From positions 240,426 to 304,425 of the forward strand of contig JAUJYZ010000330.1 of assembly GCA_033675265.1 (NCBI GenBank): 64,000 nucleotides of DNA, given 5' to 3'. Made by a program: the position numbers and the translations under genes. This DNA is from Actinostola sp. cb2023. Its lineage: Eukaryota > Cnidaria > Anthozoa > Actiniaria > Actinostolidae. Positions 1 through 11,002 of the stretch are shown here, piece by piece. The notes beneath the pieces were generated by a model, which saw nothing but the letters and a program-made list of their open reading frames with translations, did not search any database and was not told where the DNA came from. Position 1 is the stretch's first letter. The number at the start of each line of letters is the position of its first letter.

Positions 1-3
1 TAT

Positions 4-94
<91 letters not shown>

Positions 95-95
95 T
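1..95. repeat. (ATTT)n microsatellite
   Basis: An uninterrupted tetranucleotide array begins at the window edge and so may extend further left. It has no coding potential. Confidence 0.98.
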
Positions 96-1010
96 CATAA
101 TCCGCAATAGTTTCCCATCACGCGGATGTAATAAAATAACATAATAAAATGCTGTACAAAATAAATGAAAGTAATTAATTAGGAAAATAAGTCAGTCATT
201 GGTCTTGATTATCGGTCAAAGCAGACTTGAAGGAGGTGATATAGACTTTTCTTCGATTCAGTTATATGTGAGTTGGGAGATCGTTCCATTCTTTCACTGT
301 TCTGGCAAATAAGCTAAATTTGTAAGTGTTACTCGAGCTTCCCATGTTAATGAAGCGTTTGGGATGAAAAGAATCCTCATCAAACTCTAACCAGGTGTTG
401 TTGATCTTAAAAGTCCTATCCTGTGTAAATCAAGTGTATGCTGCAAAAATGCCTACTCTCGCGATTCTTTTAGTATCATTGATCGTGCTAATTCCAAATT
501 CCAAATGAAGCCGTGTATATCCATTGGGAAAAGCCCATTCTTAACAGACAAATACGTCACGTTAATCCCTAATGGTTTAAATGTTTATTTTTCTAACAAT
601 ACCCATTATTCCACTATGTATTTAATATTCAATTCAATCTGTGCTTCATCACTGAAGGTGGCAAACGTTATTGCCGAAACATGTCAAAAAAACTAAAACA
701 ATTCGTGTTATTCTTGAAAATATGTATTAACTTACTGCTGTTCAGACCTTTTGGAAATATATATATATGTTAATAAAATATATTACATAGAACAGAGAGA
801 AAAACGTAATTTTATATGGTCATATCAAACACACTTTTCGAAACGCTTTGGCTTTGCTTGTTATTTCGTAACATTTCTTGACATTGACTTGTAATCAAGA
901 AAATGTGCTTGTTACATTGAAGTGAAGCGATTACATGATTGTAATATTGAAGCCGTTCAAGTGAAGGAAAGCGATGCAAATTAAAATACCGTAAATCGTC
1001 TCAGTATTTA
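96..1010. other. AT-rich stretch without a recognisable gene
   Basis: I see no supported gene, RNA or repeat here. The 63-codon frame at 505-696 has no splice context or family resemblance and is most likely chance. Confidence 0.5.
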
Positions 1011-1015
1011 GCGCT

Positions 1016-1155
1016 GCCCACATCAAATAATCGCCTCCCATCTATTAAGCACCTCCCCAGCTTTGCAGCCGTTTTGTACTAACCGCCACTCTCTAATAAG
1101 CGCCCCCTCTAATAAACGTCCCCCTTCAATAAGCGCCCCCCTCTAATAAGCCTCC
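1016..1155. repeat. GC-rich degenerate short repeat (AATAAGCGCCCC units)
   Basis: Several degenerate units of the form CTAATAAGCGCCCC occur in tandem. A similar phrase (CTATTAAGCGGCC) occurs near 41660-41690. It resembles the end of a MITE, but I could not place its partner end. Confidence 0.5.
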
Positions 1156-1179
1156 CACTTTCAGCTCACTAGTTCGTTT

Positions 1180-1336
1180 TTATTGAGGGAGGAAAACCGG
1201 AGTACCCGGAGAAAAACCCTCGAAGCAAGGCAGAGAACGAACTGACAAACTCAAATCACATGTGATCCCAGGTCCGGGTATCGAACCCGGGACACAGAGG
1301 TGACAGACCACTCACCACTCGGCCACCCTTGCTTCC
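1180..1336 (-). mobile_element. tRNA-derived SINE (minus strand)
   Basis: Read on the minus strand from about 1332 down to 1264, the sequence resembles a tRNA. It has an A-box-like TGGCCGAGTGGT, an anticodon-arm-like stretch and a good B box (GGTTCGATACC), preceded by CCCGG and followed by pairing CCGGG. A body follows containing GTACTCCGGTTTTCC on the same strand. An internal pol III promoter plus an unrelated body is the layout of a tRNA-derived SINE. It is unlikely to be a working tRNA, because no clean acceptor stem is visible. Confidence 0.65.
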
Positions 1337-1337
1337 C

Positions 1338-1670
1338 AAGTGAAATGGCGTCGTGAATTTGACGTCGCGACATTGTCACGGTAGTCACGCAATGACCAAA
1401 TGTGATATATTCGTCATCCAACGTCGTGTTTGCTAAATAGAGAGATTTAGCATCGACGACGCGACGTGAGAACGCGACGTTAGATGACCAATGTATCACA
1501 TTTGGTCATTGTGTGACTATCGTGACAACGTCAAGTTCACGACGCCATTTCACTTGTTTTCATGTCCTCTTCATATGACGTTGAAGACGCCAACGGTGGT
1601 TTTCACAGTTATTCGTCAGCGCGCGCGCCTTCCTCTTTCACGTCGCGTCGTGTTTGCTAAATATCTCTAA
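1338..1670. mobile_element. GC-rich MITE, one full copy plus an inverted partial copy
   Basis: From 1439 to 1670 the ends are inverted repeats: AGAGATTTAGCATCGACGAC at the left and the complement of GAGATATTTAGCAAACACGA at the right. The interior is rich in ACGTC/GACGT. Positions 1338-1437 are an inverted partial copy of the same sequence, so the two lie head to head. A third copy is at 7573-7806. No coding potential. Confidence 0.75.
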
Positions 1671-3195
1671 TTCTCTCTAATAAAGAACGCAGGAAGTGAC
1701 GAGAGCACGAAACTAGAAGTGTAGGGAGAAATGACCAGCCTTAGGCACTTCCTAAGTGCTTTATTTTACATAACGCTGATTCGCTCTTGTGATAACCTGG
1801 AATAGAGCGTGGGCTACCTGTGGTTTGTGATTATTTCTGACAATGACAGGGCTACCTGTGATATGTGATTATTTGCAATCATGACGAGCCGCACAGAATT
1901 TAAAGCAATTATAGTTGATCGACAGTTGCTAGGATTAATTCAACAGGATTAAGTAAAGGTAGCTATCAACAGCTACGATAATGCATTATCGTATAATGCA
2001 TGCTGAGCATCGGTCATGAGTCTTTCTCAATCACATTCCCGCGCTTTCTCTACACGACAACATATCGCTCTCTAAAATCTGCCATTTATGGTTTATTTCT
2101 GCACGATATTGGTTGATTTTGCCCAAATAGAGATATTCCATGTTCAAGCTATCTTTGTTGGTACCCAATGTGATTTGAAATTGCATTTTGACACGAAAGA
2201 ATTGATATATAATTTGGCGGGAAGAAATGGCTTCTATTTTGTCCTGGAAGCAGCAGAGAAACTTGGCCCGCAAGAACTGTATCGCCGTGAGTATAGAGTT
2301 TGTTGTATTATCTGGATGCTTCCTGCCTTGGGAAGTCTCGATTTGCTTTAATTTTAACAGCTAGAAGTTGTGTTTATTTATTACATGCAGGACCCCTGCC
2401 GGTCGATGGTCTGCATAAGTCCGTCACTTTATAGACATCGATATCTAATATATAGTGAGAAAAATCGACATATTTCCAATTTAACTGAAAAGACAACAGC
2501 TAATTTCTCAATAATTAAGTAAGGATTATGTCAGAATATGGCATTCTAGTTAATAGAAAACCTATAGTCATATAAATACTACGCAATCAGAATTATGAGC
2601 TTAGAATTATATCGTTGTCCATAGTTGTAACTGCTCTACAGGATCTAAGTAAGTGTATTTCCAAAAGCAGCGCCCGGTACCTTGCAGCTCTACTGAGGAG
2701 CGGTTCTTTCACAAATCTAACCAAAGTATGAAATGACAACAAAAGCCCGGCTCTTCTCTTTACTTTACGTGTTCTTATCCCGGGTGTGTCGCCTGATAAG
2801 AACGAGCAATCGGGTGTGTCGCCTTTGCTCAGTGAGTGTAAAGAGAATTTAGCCAGAATTTCGGATGACTTTCGCTTTTAAATTTGATAAAGATAATACT
2901 AATTAAGAAAATTCAGCAAAGCAAAATCAAATCAATCGCTGTTTTCTTGTCGATTTCATAAGTCGACAACAATATATTTTTTGTTTTTGAACAACGGAAT
3001 TCGGTTTCGTAATAATTTATTATAACGAGAAATGCGAATGCTCTGTGATGAGTTATAGACATGTTCATTATAACAAGCCGCTAGGAAAGTGATAATTGGA
3101 TCAGGCTGCGAGTACAATAGAAACCGTGATTCCCTGCCGAGATTTCCACCAACTTTTTAGCGGTGGAAACGCCTTAGCTAAGCAGTGCGGCTCGC
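1671..3195. other. Mixed intergenic DNA
   Basis: Isolated units of the GGGCTACCTGTG repeat seen at 3200-3424 occur at 1808-1870. A plus-strand frame at 2088-2351 ends at a plausible GTGAGT donor (2288), but its translation resembles nothing I recognise. Nothing else could be supported. Confidence 0.4.
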
Positions 3196-3199
3196 CATG

Positions 3200-3424
3200 A
3201 TGACTGGGCTACCTGTGCTTTGTGATTATTTCTGACAATGACTGGGCTACCTGTGCTTTTTGTGATGATTTGCGATAATGATTGGGCTACCCGTGCTTTG
3301 TGATTATTTCTGAGAATGACTGGGCTACCTGTGCTTTTTGTGATTATTTGCGATAATGACTGGGCTACCTGTGCTTTGTGATTATTTGCGATAATGAATG
3401 GGCTACCTGTGATTTTTGTGGTTA
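3200..3424. repeat. Minisatellite, ~40-bp unit (TGACTGGGCTACCTGTGCTT...)
   Basis: Five to six tandem units carry TGGGCTACCTGTG, then TTTGTGATTATTT, then C/G-NNATAATGACT. Two alternating variants (CTGACAATGA and GCGATAATGA) suggest a higher-order repeat. It lies about 50 bp downstream of the exon 3 donor of copy A. Confidence 0.85.
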
Positions 3425-3478
3425 TCATAGCTCTTCTTCTAGATTATAGCTGTTTATTTGTCTATTGTGTTTACTTAC

Positions 3479-3612
3479 ATCGCAGTGGTCCTTTTACTTT
3501 AAGCAGCAGACAATAAGTCGTCGAATTTCCGCCCTGGGTGATTTTGCATGTGAAGTACAGTTTGATTACATGTCCATATGCTATTTGTGGGTAAACGTTT
3601 TTTATCGCTATC
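3479..3612 (-). pseudogene. Copy A exon 3 (frameshifted ectodomain exon)
   Basis: The exon is bounded by a TTTTACTTTTAG acceptor and a GTAAGT donor on the minus strand. It is homologous to exon 3 of B (30792-30924) and C (50829-50949), sharing the G-x-V-I-K-L and C-x(6-10)-C-x-L-L-K features. It is 134 nt where B has 133, because an A6 run (T6 on the plus strand at 3599-3604) replaces A5. In the frame set by exon 2 the extra base causes a stop near the end of the exon. This may be a genuine lesion or a homopolymer sequencing error. Confidence 0.8.
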
Positions 3613-4302
3613 CTAAAAGTAAAAGGAACGAATAGTAAAAAGGTCATCGTTTATAATTTATAAAACAGCATCAAGTTACTCTAGTATGGTAATAATGACC
3701 ATAACAATAACATGATAATAGCCATATTATGCCTTGGCATGATTTTCAGTTCCAACAAAAGTCTCTTCAACTATGTCTGGGATAGGACAACTATTTGACC
3801 GCTTTGGTGAGGGATTGGTACAAATAAGTCAATGACATTTTTGAAGCTGGCGTGACACACACCTACGCGAAAGTTCCCACTGCCTTGCCCCTCCGTTTTA
3901 GTGTTATTTCCTTTGCTTTAAAACTTGATTACGGATCTTCTCTCCTTAGTCTGTGAGCTGGATATAACTGAAAATCGTGGACAATATTGGAAGCAACAAT
4001 CTTATCATGATATTTACGTATCTAGAGGTATAAATACTTAACAATATATATTGCATGAGCGTGCGTGCGTTGGATATGAGCTGATAAATAACCAACAAGG
4101 CGTTAGCCGTTAGTCAGTTTATTAAAAACCTCAACCTCGGTTATTCCTTTCAGAAACTTTGTTTCCGTGTTTTGAACATTTTGTGACTTCATCCGGTTCT
4201 CGATAAGAGTACAGACAATGGAAAACCATGTTTGATTGTTTAAATAGAGGTATAAATGCAATACATTATCACCGTTATAAGTTAATTACTACTGCTACTT
4301 AC

Positions 4303-4520
4303 AGAGATAATCAATTCTTTTAGACTGGAATCATATAGAGAAGAAATGACCGATCTAGCATCACTTATTTGTGTCCAAGTTCCATTGCAATGAAGATATG
4401 AAAACGTTTCCTCAAGAAAGCAGTTTGCAGCGGTTATGTTTACTGTTCCTATAATGCCTTTTACTGCAGGCACAACCAAAAGTGGACTGTCAACAGTATT
4501 GACTTGAAAGGTTGTACATC
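4303..4520 (-). CDS. Copy A exon 2 (Cys-containing ectodomain exon)
   Basis: This 218-nt exon has a TTTCATTTTCAG acceptor and a GTAAGT donor, entry phase 1 and exit phase 0. The translation begins GCTTFQVNTVDSPLL and contains N-x-T sites and the motif YLHCNGTW, with three cysteines in all. It has the same length as exon 2 of B and differs at a few residues, so it is intact. It presumably forms the second extracellular segment of the receptor family described under genes B and C. The domain family is not recognised. Confidence 0.85.
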
Positions 4521-4612
4521 CTGAAAATGAAAGAACAAACACAATATATATAGAGAGAGAGAGGGCAGAGTAAATGACAAGTTTTAATTATATGTTTTAA
4601 ATAAAAAAAATG

Positions 4613-4680
4613 TAGTGTAATGTAATGTAATGTAATGTAATGTAATGTAATGTAATGTAATGTAATGCAATGTAATGTTA
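4613..4680. repeat. (TAATG)n microsatellite in intron 1 of copy A
   Basis: About 12 units of the TAATG pentamer with one substitution. The duplicate locus has a longer, more degenerate array at the same intron position (32077-32200), so the array predates the duplication and has changed length since. Confidence 0.92.
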
Positions 4681-5156
4681 TAAAAAAATCCCTCCGTTTG
4701 TTTGCAGTTATACCTTCATGATCTAAACAAGAACCGTGTCATAGTGATTGGTTCTAAACCTTTAGTATTAAGTCCTTACGTACAACAAAGTCATTATATA
4801 ATGAGAACATGTTTCGTCCTTATGGACCTTTTCAACTCACATATGTTAACATACTGATTGCAATGTTCTTGTTTTTAACAAGAACATTACGGTGAAATAA
4901 ATCCCAGTAATTCATTCAAATTAAATTGGCCAAATTATGCGAACAATCAGTGACAATTCAGTTAGAATAAAGGCTTGATAAACAGTAACTCACATGATAC
5001 ACTGGGAATTGAGAATATACAGTGTACATCACAATTATGTAGATCACATGCTCCAGTTAAAGAATAAAACTGGACCAGAAGCAAGATCTTATAGTTCTAT
5101 AAACATTTAACAGCACCAAGTACGTTACACCTGTGGTTATTCATAAGTTTACTTAC

Positions 5157-5448
5157 CACTATGTGCTCTTACATCTTTATTTCTCTCACATTTCCACGTA
5201 TTGTCGAAGAATCCAAATACGTTTTGAGTGTCGTTGAAGTTACATTGACATGTACAATTGACTGCAGTACCATTAGCGTTTACAGTGATTTCTTTTCCAC
5301 CCATGTCATTACACTGTTTTGCTGTGTCATTTGAACACATCGAAGCAGGAAGCTTAAATACATCTTGATTTTGACGGGTGATGACGTATTCTTCTGCTGA
5401 GTAACGTTTCCACAGAGATATAACGAGTATTACTACAAATATATTCAT
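5157..5448 (-). CDS. Copy A exon 1: signal peptide and six-Cys N-terminal ectodomain
   Basis: This 292-nt exon starts at ATG 5448 and ends at a GTAAGT donor in phase 1. It encodes a signal peptide (MNIFVVILVISLWKRYSA), then EEYVITR, a D-V-F-K-L-P-A-S-M-C segment, a C-x-C-x-C cluster and an FGFFDNTWKCERN motif ending near H-S-G. Six cysteines are conserved in B, C and D, and several N-glycosylation sequons are present. An upstream GTG at 5478 extends the frame, but the ATG gives the better signal peptide. It is nearly identical to exon 1 of B. Downstream exons (stalk, membrane, tail) are not found to the left and must lie outside the window or be missing. The family is unrecognised, and secretion or surface display is inferred. 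Confidence 0.85.
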
Positions 5449-6060
5449 GGTACTGTACGACCAACTGAACGGTTTCACCTGCCGTGAGAAATGAGTTATT
5501 TTTCTTTGACCTTGTTATCTGCAGTAAAGCAACTATGAAGTTCGTTCCAGTAGCTTCTCGAGTTATGGATATCAAGCAGCACGAATATATCTTTTAAGTT
5601 ATGACAAATATACAATTAATATTTGTACGGTCTCTGAATATTGCCAACGACTTACAAAGAGTCATTCCGAAATGTTTTTTAACGAAGAAAGTCGATGGAG
5701 TTGTTACTTAGAACCTGTGTTACTTCGATTCGCTTTATATATAGAGTTCTCAGCTGAGTTCAAGCAAGTGAGACAATTAGCATAATATGAACATGTTTAG
5801 TCATCCAAATTGACCAGTTGAAATATTTACGTACCAATGAAGTGGAGCAAAATAAAATACTAATTCATTTATATCTATATTTTGAATCCATTTTTTCATG
5901 GAAATCCAATTAGAACACACATGTAAAATATACTTTAAAATCTAAATTTGACTGAGTTAGTTAAATTGATGTGACGCATTAAAGCCTATATAGTTGACGT
6001 GAAAATTTGTCAGTTTTGATCTATATTCACCCACATGCATGGTTAATAATATGATAATTT

Positions 6061-7215
6061 GCAAACAGCTGCCCATACAAACACATACTGATACTGAAGG
6101 GACGCCATTAGTATCCTTTTACGATATCTACAGGATTTGGATTACAATCGTGTTTAATATTAGCAGCTATTGAATATATAGAGATGATTACATATTAAGA
6201 TATGATCATGATATGGTTTTTATTCACGATTAAAAACTCGTGAATACAAATCATATTTAAGAATTGGTTCATGCTTAGCGTGCGTCTATCGAGTTATGGA
6301 TGCACTTGGGAAGTTTGGAGAGCACGAGAGAAGCGTATGAGTTGCCCAATTGAAGCCGAGAGCAACTCTAGCTGCTCGAATTTTAATTGCGACTGAATGT
6401 TAAATTCTCTAATAAGACCTTTTTATATTTTACTGAAACAAACGACGTTTTTGCCGATAAAAAAATGGAAAGTTAGGAAAACCTTAATTGTTGTTCACCC
6501 TTTTCGTATTTAACTTTGATTTTTGCCCTGCAGTGTGACTCGCTAAGAAAAAGTTTCTTCGTCGCGCGTGGTGAAAACATATGCACACGTCATTAGATGG
6601 AGCACGGACGTGTACCATCGAGTTATGGATGCACGCTCGCGCTAATGAATTTGATCGCGCGATAATATGAACTATGTTAAAATATGATTTTAATATGTCA
6701 TGATTTGTTCATCACACATTAAGCATGGCTATACAGTGCAAAAATGTGCTTGATATATCCATCGACTTCTTCGAAGTTCTGCTTTTTTATCGCTTAAAAA
6801 TGATCCAAACTATTTTACGTTTCGGTTGGTCTTCCGAGCAGTGGTTTGTGCTCTCATTTTCTTCAAGAAAACCATAAATATCTTTTGAAATAGGTACAAA
6901 TATCGAACATGAAGTCGATTCACTTCGTCCTCAGCTCGATGGAAAAAGGCGGGAATCCAAACGCGCTCGCGTCATGGTCGAAATATAACAATGATTCTGA
7001 TTGGCCAGAGCAATATCTAACGAAGATTTTGATTGGACGATACGACCCGTGAAGTGATATCGTATCTATTCACGGTAGTGAAATGATATCGTATCACTTC
7101 AAGGATATGGTTTTTATTCACGGCTTCATCACACTGATATCAATCGGCTTATTGTGTGATAAAATTATATAACATTAATAATAATAACATTAAACCATTT
7201 CCTGTTGCGAAAATG
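6061..7215. other. Intergenic DNA upstream of copy A with short repeats
   Basis: The phrase GATATGGTTTTTATTCACG occurs directly repeated at about 6211 and 7106. ATCGAGTTATGGATGCAC occurs at about 6288 and 6619. Short palindromes based on GTGAAGTGATATCGTATC lie at 7050-7110. These look like decayed inverted-repeat elements. No gene is supported. Confidence 0.45.
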
Positions 7216-7217
7216 TT

Positions 7218-7350
7218 TCAGTGAAAATGAACGTATTTGCAGGGAAATAAAACATTACGTATATTTTACACTTTTTTCGTTAATAATCTGAGCTCGTTGC
7301 GTATTCATATAATATATTTTATCTTATTTTTCCAGTCTGGTAATTATCAT
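7218..7350. repeat. Direct repeat shared with 44355-44482
   Basis: About 130 bp (GCAGGGAAATAAAACATTACG through TTTTTCCAGTCTGGTAATTATCA) is matched in the same orientation at 44355-44482. It sits upstream of copy A, and its partner sits upstream of copy B beyond several insertions. It may therefore be a remnant of the same segmental duplication rather than a transposon. Confidence 0.7.
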
Positions 7351-7372
7351 GCAACTTATTGCATGGTTGACC

Positions 7373-8672
7373 ACAGGCAGCCCAACCATTGATTTTGAGG
7401 CTATTTAATAATAAATATAAATACATTTATATTCGCGCGATTCGCGCGTCTTTTTTTCATGGATTTCTTGTGGTAGAGCGCGCGCGCGATATGTTGGGTT
7501 CCCTGTGCATAGAAATGTATGATGTTGAGCTCCCTGTGCGCGTCCCGCAAGAAGCGCCCACACAAGTGTATATTAGAGAGATTTAGCATCGACGACGCGA
7601 AGTGAGAACGCGACGTTGCATGACGAATATATCACATTTGGTCATTGCGTGACTACCGTGACAACGTCGCGACGTCAAGTTCACGACGCCATTTCACTTG
7701 TTTTCACGTCCTCTTCATGACGTTGAGGACGCCAACGGTCGTTTTCACAGTTATTCGTCAGCGCGCGCGCCGTCCTCTTTCACGACGCGTCGTGTTTGTT
7801 AAATAGGGACCTTAAGCATCAGAAAATTCTACGACGCGAACGAGAGGACGACGGCGCGCGCACTGACGAATAATGTTCAAAACGACCGTTGACGTCCGTG
7901 ACGGCAATCTACGACGGCATTTTACCTGTTTTCACGTGATTGCATCCGGTTCTTGCTCGCGTTCGTTCTCTATTATAGATACATTGGATGAATTTGGATA
8001 CCGAATAGCAATCCAGAGGAAGATCACTAGTGATTTTCCTCTGATGTTTCATTGGGTATCAAAGTGCATGCATGTGACTAAAAAGGAAGATTCTCATTGG
8101 AAGTTCACCTAATAAATTATTCATGAATTTGAGAATTATGCTTAGTGAAAATATAAATATTAAAACTTGCAAAAAAGAGCACAATTCAGATTTGCCGAGC
8201 GCTGGCCGATGTCCTCTCGAAGGTAAAATCCGACTGCTTCACGGAAAAGTGCACCAGAGAAGTGCGGCGCACATCAGGCCATGAGGCGCAAAATTAAAAT
8301 TTCTCAGCGTACGGTGAAGTTAGACGACTGACACTTATGAAGTGTTTAGAGAATATAGTCAAGTGTAGCTATCCGAAGAAAATTTGAACTTTCACGTCAT
8401 TTAATTTGACAAAGATTAGGCCTAGGGGCAAAAACGTATTTGTCACGTGACCGAGTTTCATACCTTGTTTCAATATACACATGCACTGCGGGACGCGCGG
8501 GACGCGCACAGGGATCCCAACATCATACATTTCTATGCACAGGGAACCCAATATAATACGTATCGCGCGCGCGCTCTACCACAGAAAACCCATCAAAAAG
8601 ACGCGCGAATATAAATGCATGTATTTATATTTATTATTAAATAGCCTCAAAAGCAATGGTTGGGCTGCCTGT
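7373..8672. mobile_element. Long-TIR element, copy 1 (ACAGGCAGCCCAACC ends)
   Basis: The left end ACAGGCAGCCCAACCATTG and the right end CAATGGTTGGGCTGCCTGT are inverted. Similarity continues inward about 200 bp through the TTGGGTTCCCTGTGCATAGA and GCGCGCGCG segments. Flanks TGGTTGACC and AGGTTGACA agree at 7 of 9 bases, suggesting a decayed 9-bp target duplication. Two further copies are at 52392-54836 and 58654-60478. No transposase is visible, so it is non-autonomous. Long TIRs and 9-bp duplications are typical of Mutator-like elements, but that assignment is inference. Confidence 0.8.
7573..7806. mobile_element. GC-rich MITE nested in the long-TIR element
   Basis: Same family as 1439-1670: it begins AGAGATTTAGCATCGACGAC and ends near CGTCGTGTTTGTTAAATAG. 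Sequence to about 7935 has similar CGACG-rich composition and may be a second diverged copy. Confidence 0.7.
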
Positions 8673-8779
8673 AGGTTGACACATTTTCTTTTGTTATGCA
8701 ATTAATGTTTAATGTTTAATGTTTAATAACTCTTTGTCAACTATACAACCTGATATAATTAATGACCTTTGTTTTACTT

Positions 8780-9243
8780 ACAACCCCATTAATCTTAATA
8801 AATAATGGTCTTGAAACACATAGAAGAACGAACTTCAATATGAGAAGAACACGACGTTTTGGAGTCATCGTGACGCCATTATCAAGTGAATGAGTTAAAA
8901 TTATAAAGAATTAAACGAATAAATTTACATAAGTGTTAGGTAAACAGTTTGGTCCTTGGAGAGTCCGATTGAACGTTTAGGGGTGGTTGTTGTTGCTTAA
9001 TTAAGAGCATCTCATTCCATAAGCAGTCAAATGTTGCTTTGCATTTTTTGATGACAGTAAAGATATTACTCAAGTCCTTGGGGACACTTCCATGTACGTT
9101 CTTGTAGTGTTTTCCAATACTTGAAGACCGATTCTGGTGTTCCTCAACACGCTCGTGTAGTGTCTCTTTGTGTATCCTATATAACTCGTTGTGTTTATTG
9201 TAGTTGTATGAATTTCCTAATCTATTGATCAACCAAGCTTTCG
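8780..9243 (-). mobile_element. Penelope-like retroelement 3' fragment (GIY-YIG C-terminus)
   Basis: The frame at 9232-8936 (minus) encodes HERVEEHQNRSSSIGKHYKN, then a K-K-C-x(5)-D-C-L-x-x-E-M segment and an LNVQSDS ending. This is the pattern I know from the GIY-YIG endonuclease C-terminus of Penelope-like elements and related invertebrate retroelements. No reverse transcriptase domain remains. The downstream sequence (to ~8780) carries the phrase TAATGGCGTCACGATGAC seen in 3' ends of such elements. It is a 5'-truncated copy. Confidence 0.75.
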
Positions 9244-9246
9244 GGC

Positions 9247-9750
9247 TAATAGTACATTAACATTAACATTAACATTAACACATTAACAAATTAACATAAT
9301 TAACATTAACATTAGTCTAACACATTAACACATTAACAAATTAACATTAACATTAACACATTAACACATTAACACATTAACATTAACACATTAACACATT
9401 AACATTAATATTAACATTAACACATTAACATTAATATTAACATTAACATTAACACATTAACACATTAACATTAACATTAACATTATCATTAGTCTAACAC
9501 ATTAACACATTAACAAATTAACATTAACATTAACACATTAACACATTAACACATTAACAAATTAACATTAACATTAACACATCAACACATTAACATTAAC
9601 ATTAACATTAACATTATCATTAGTCTAACACATTAACACATTAACAAATGAACATTAACATTAACACATTAACACATTAACACATTAACAAATTAACATT
9701 AACATTAACACATTAACACATTAACATTAACATTAACATTAACACATTAA
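9247..9750. repeat. Satellite array, (ACATTA)/(ACACATTA)n, block 1
   Basis: Hexamer ACATTA and octamer ACACATTA units alternate irregularly, with occasional variants (ACAAATTA, TTAGTCTAAC). A higher-order pattern of about 120-130 bp is visible from the repeated TTATCATTAGTCTAACAC. It continues as blocks at 10195-10558, 11003-11014, 15499-16072 and 16776-16918, split by inserted elements. Confidence 0.95.
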
Positions 9751-10194
9751 GAGGATATTTATTTCAACATCGCGTAATATCCGCCAAAAGCGCCAAAAAC
9801 GAGCCTTTTTGAACAGTTTGACTTTCGATTTTCGCTTTGGATTAACACTCTAATTTTATTTAAACCAAGCACAAACTATTAAAAACAAAGTAAATTGTCT
9901 GCCTAAAGCTGTTTAAGCGTTGTACAAAGCCACTTTCCTGCTCTTTGTTTCAAATTTGAGGTAATTCAGGGGAAAACATCAGCAATACTAGCAAATATAC
10001 TGATCTAGCCCATGTGGACAGTTTTCAAATCAAATTTTCGCTTTGGATTAACACTCTAATTTCACTTTTACCGTTCAAAAACCATCACAAATACCTTGAA
10101 CTCTTTGCTAATGCAGTTTTAGCCTTGTACAAAACGTATTCTCCATGCTTTTGGTTTTTGGCGCTCAATACGCGCGTTCGTAAAAAATATCCTC
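9751..10194 (+). mobile_element. 444-bp TTAA-flanked MITE, copy 1
   Basis: The ends GAGGATATTT and AAATATCCTC are inverted repeats, and TTAA lies immediately outside both (9747-9750 and 10195-10198). An inverted second copy of the same length lies at 10559-11002. The interior has GCGCCAAAAACG and GGATTAACACTCTAATTT motifs, each present twice. The 70-codon frame inside runs into the satellite and is spurious. Confidence 0.92.
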
Positions 10195-10558
10195 TTAACA
10201 CATTAACATTAACATTAACACATTAACATTAACACATTAACACATTAACATTAACATTAGCACATTAACATTAACACATTAACACATTAACACATTAACA
10301 CATTAACACATTAACACATTAACACATTAACACATTAACACATTAACATTAACATTAGCACATTAACATTAACACATTAACACATTAACACATTAACACA
10401 TTAACACATTAACACATTAACACATTAACACATTAACACATTAACACATTAACACATTAACACATTAACACATTAACACATTAACACATTAACACATTAA
10501 CACATTAACACACATTAACACATTAACACATTAACACATTAACACATTAACACATTAA
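10195..10558. repeat. Satellite array, block 2
   Basis: Mostly pure ACACATTA octamer units between the two 444-bp MITE copies. TTAA occurs in every unit. Confidence 0.95.
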
Positions 10559-11002
10559 GAGGAGATTTTTTACGAACGTGCGTATTGAGCGCCAAAAACC
10601 AATAGCATGGAGAATACGTTTTGTACAAGGCTAAAACTGCTTTAGCAAAGAGTTCAAGTTATTTGGGATGGTTTTTGACCGGTAAAAGTGGAATTAGAGT
10701 GTTAATCCAAAGTGAAAATTTGATTTGAAAACTGTCCACATGGGCTAGATCTGTATATTTTCTATTATTGCTGATGTTTTCCCCTGAATTAGCTCAAATT
10801 TGAAACAAAAAGCAGGAAAATGGCTTTGTACAACGCTAAAACAGCTTTAAACAGATAATTTACTTTGTTTTTAATAGCGTGTGCTTAGTTAAAATAAAAT
10901 TAGAGTGTTAATCCAAAGCGAAAATCGAAAGTCAAACTGTTCAAAAGCGCTCATTTTTGGCGCTTTTCGCGGATATTACGCGATGTTCAAATAAATATCC
11001 TC
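10559..11002 (-). mobile_element. 444-bp TTAA-flanked MITE, copy 2 (inverted)
   Basis: Reverse-complement relative to copy 1, same length, flanked by TTAA at 10555-10558 and 11003-11006. The two copies differ by scattered substitutions. Confidence 0.92.

Larger units (their letters stand above)
3441..6060. repeat. Segmental duplication, left copy (partner 30757-34830)
   Basis: The order and orientation of exon 3, intron 2, exon 2, intron 1 with its TAATG array, exon 1 and upstream sequence match the partner. Similarity is high across exons and much of the introns, and lower around 3830-4150. The match starts at ...AGCTGTTTATTTGTCTATTG on both sides and fades near ...ATATTCACCCA. The partner carries an extra ~1.27-kb insertion that this copy lacks. 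Confidence 0.9.

Noticed and set aside
1266..1330. Functional tRNA gene on the minus strand
   Set aside because: A and B boxes are present, but no proper acceptor or anticodon stems could be folded by eye. Better explained as a SINE head.
2088..2351. Plus-strand 87-codon frame ending at a GTGAGT
   Set aside because: The translation (with a Leu/Ala-rich helical stretch) briefly suggested a death-fold exon, but I could not support that from motifs.
3174..3428. 84-codon minus frame after copy A exon 3, considered as a stalk exon
   Set aside because: It is a translation of the ~40-bp tandem repeat. Its composition (NNHKAQVAQS) does not match the Ser/Thr stalks, and no acceptor fits.
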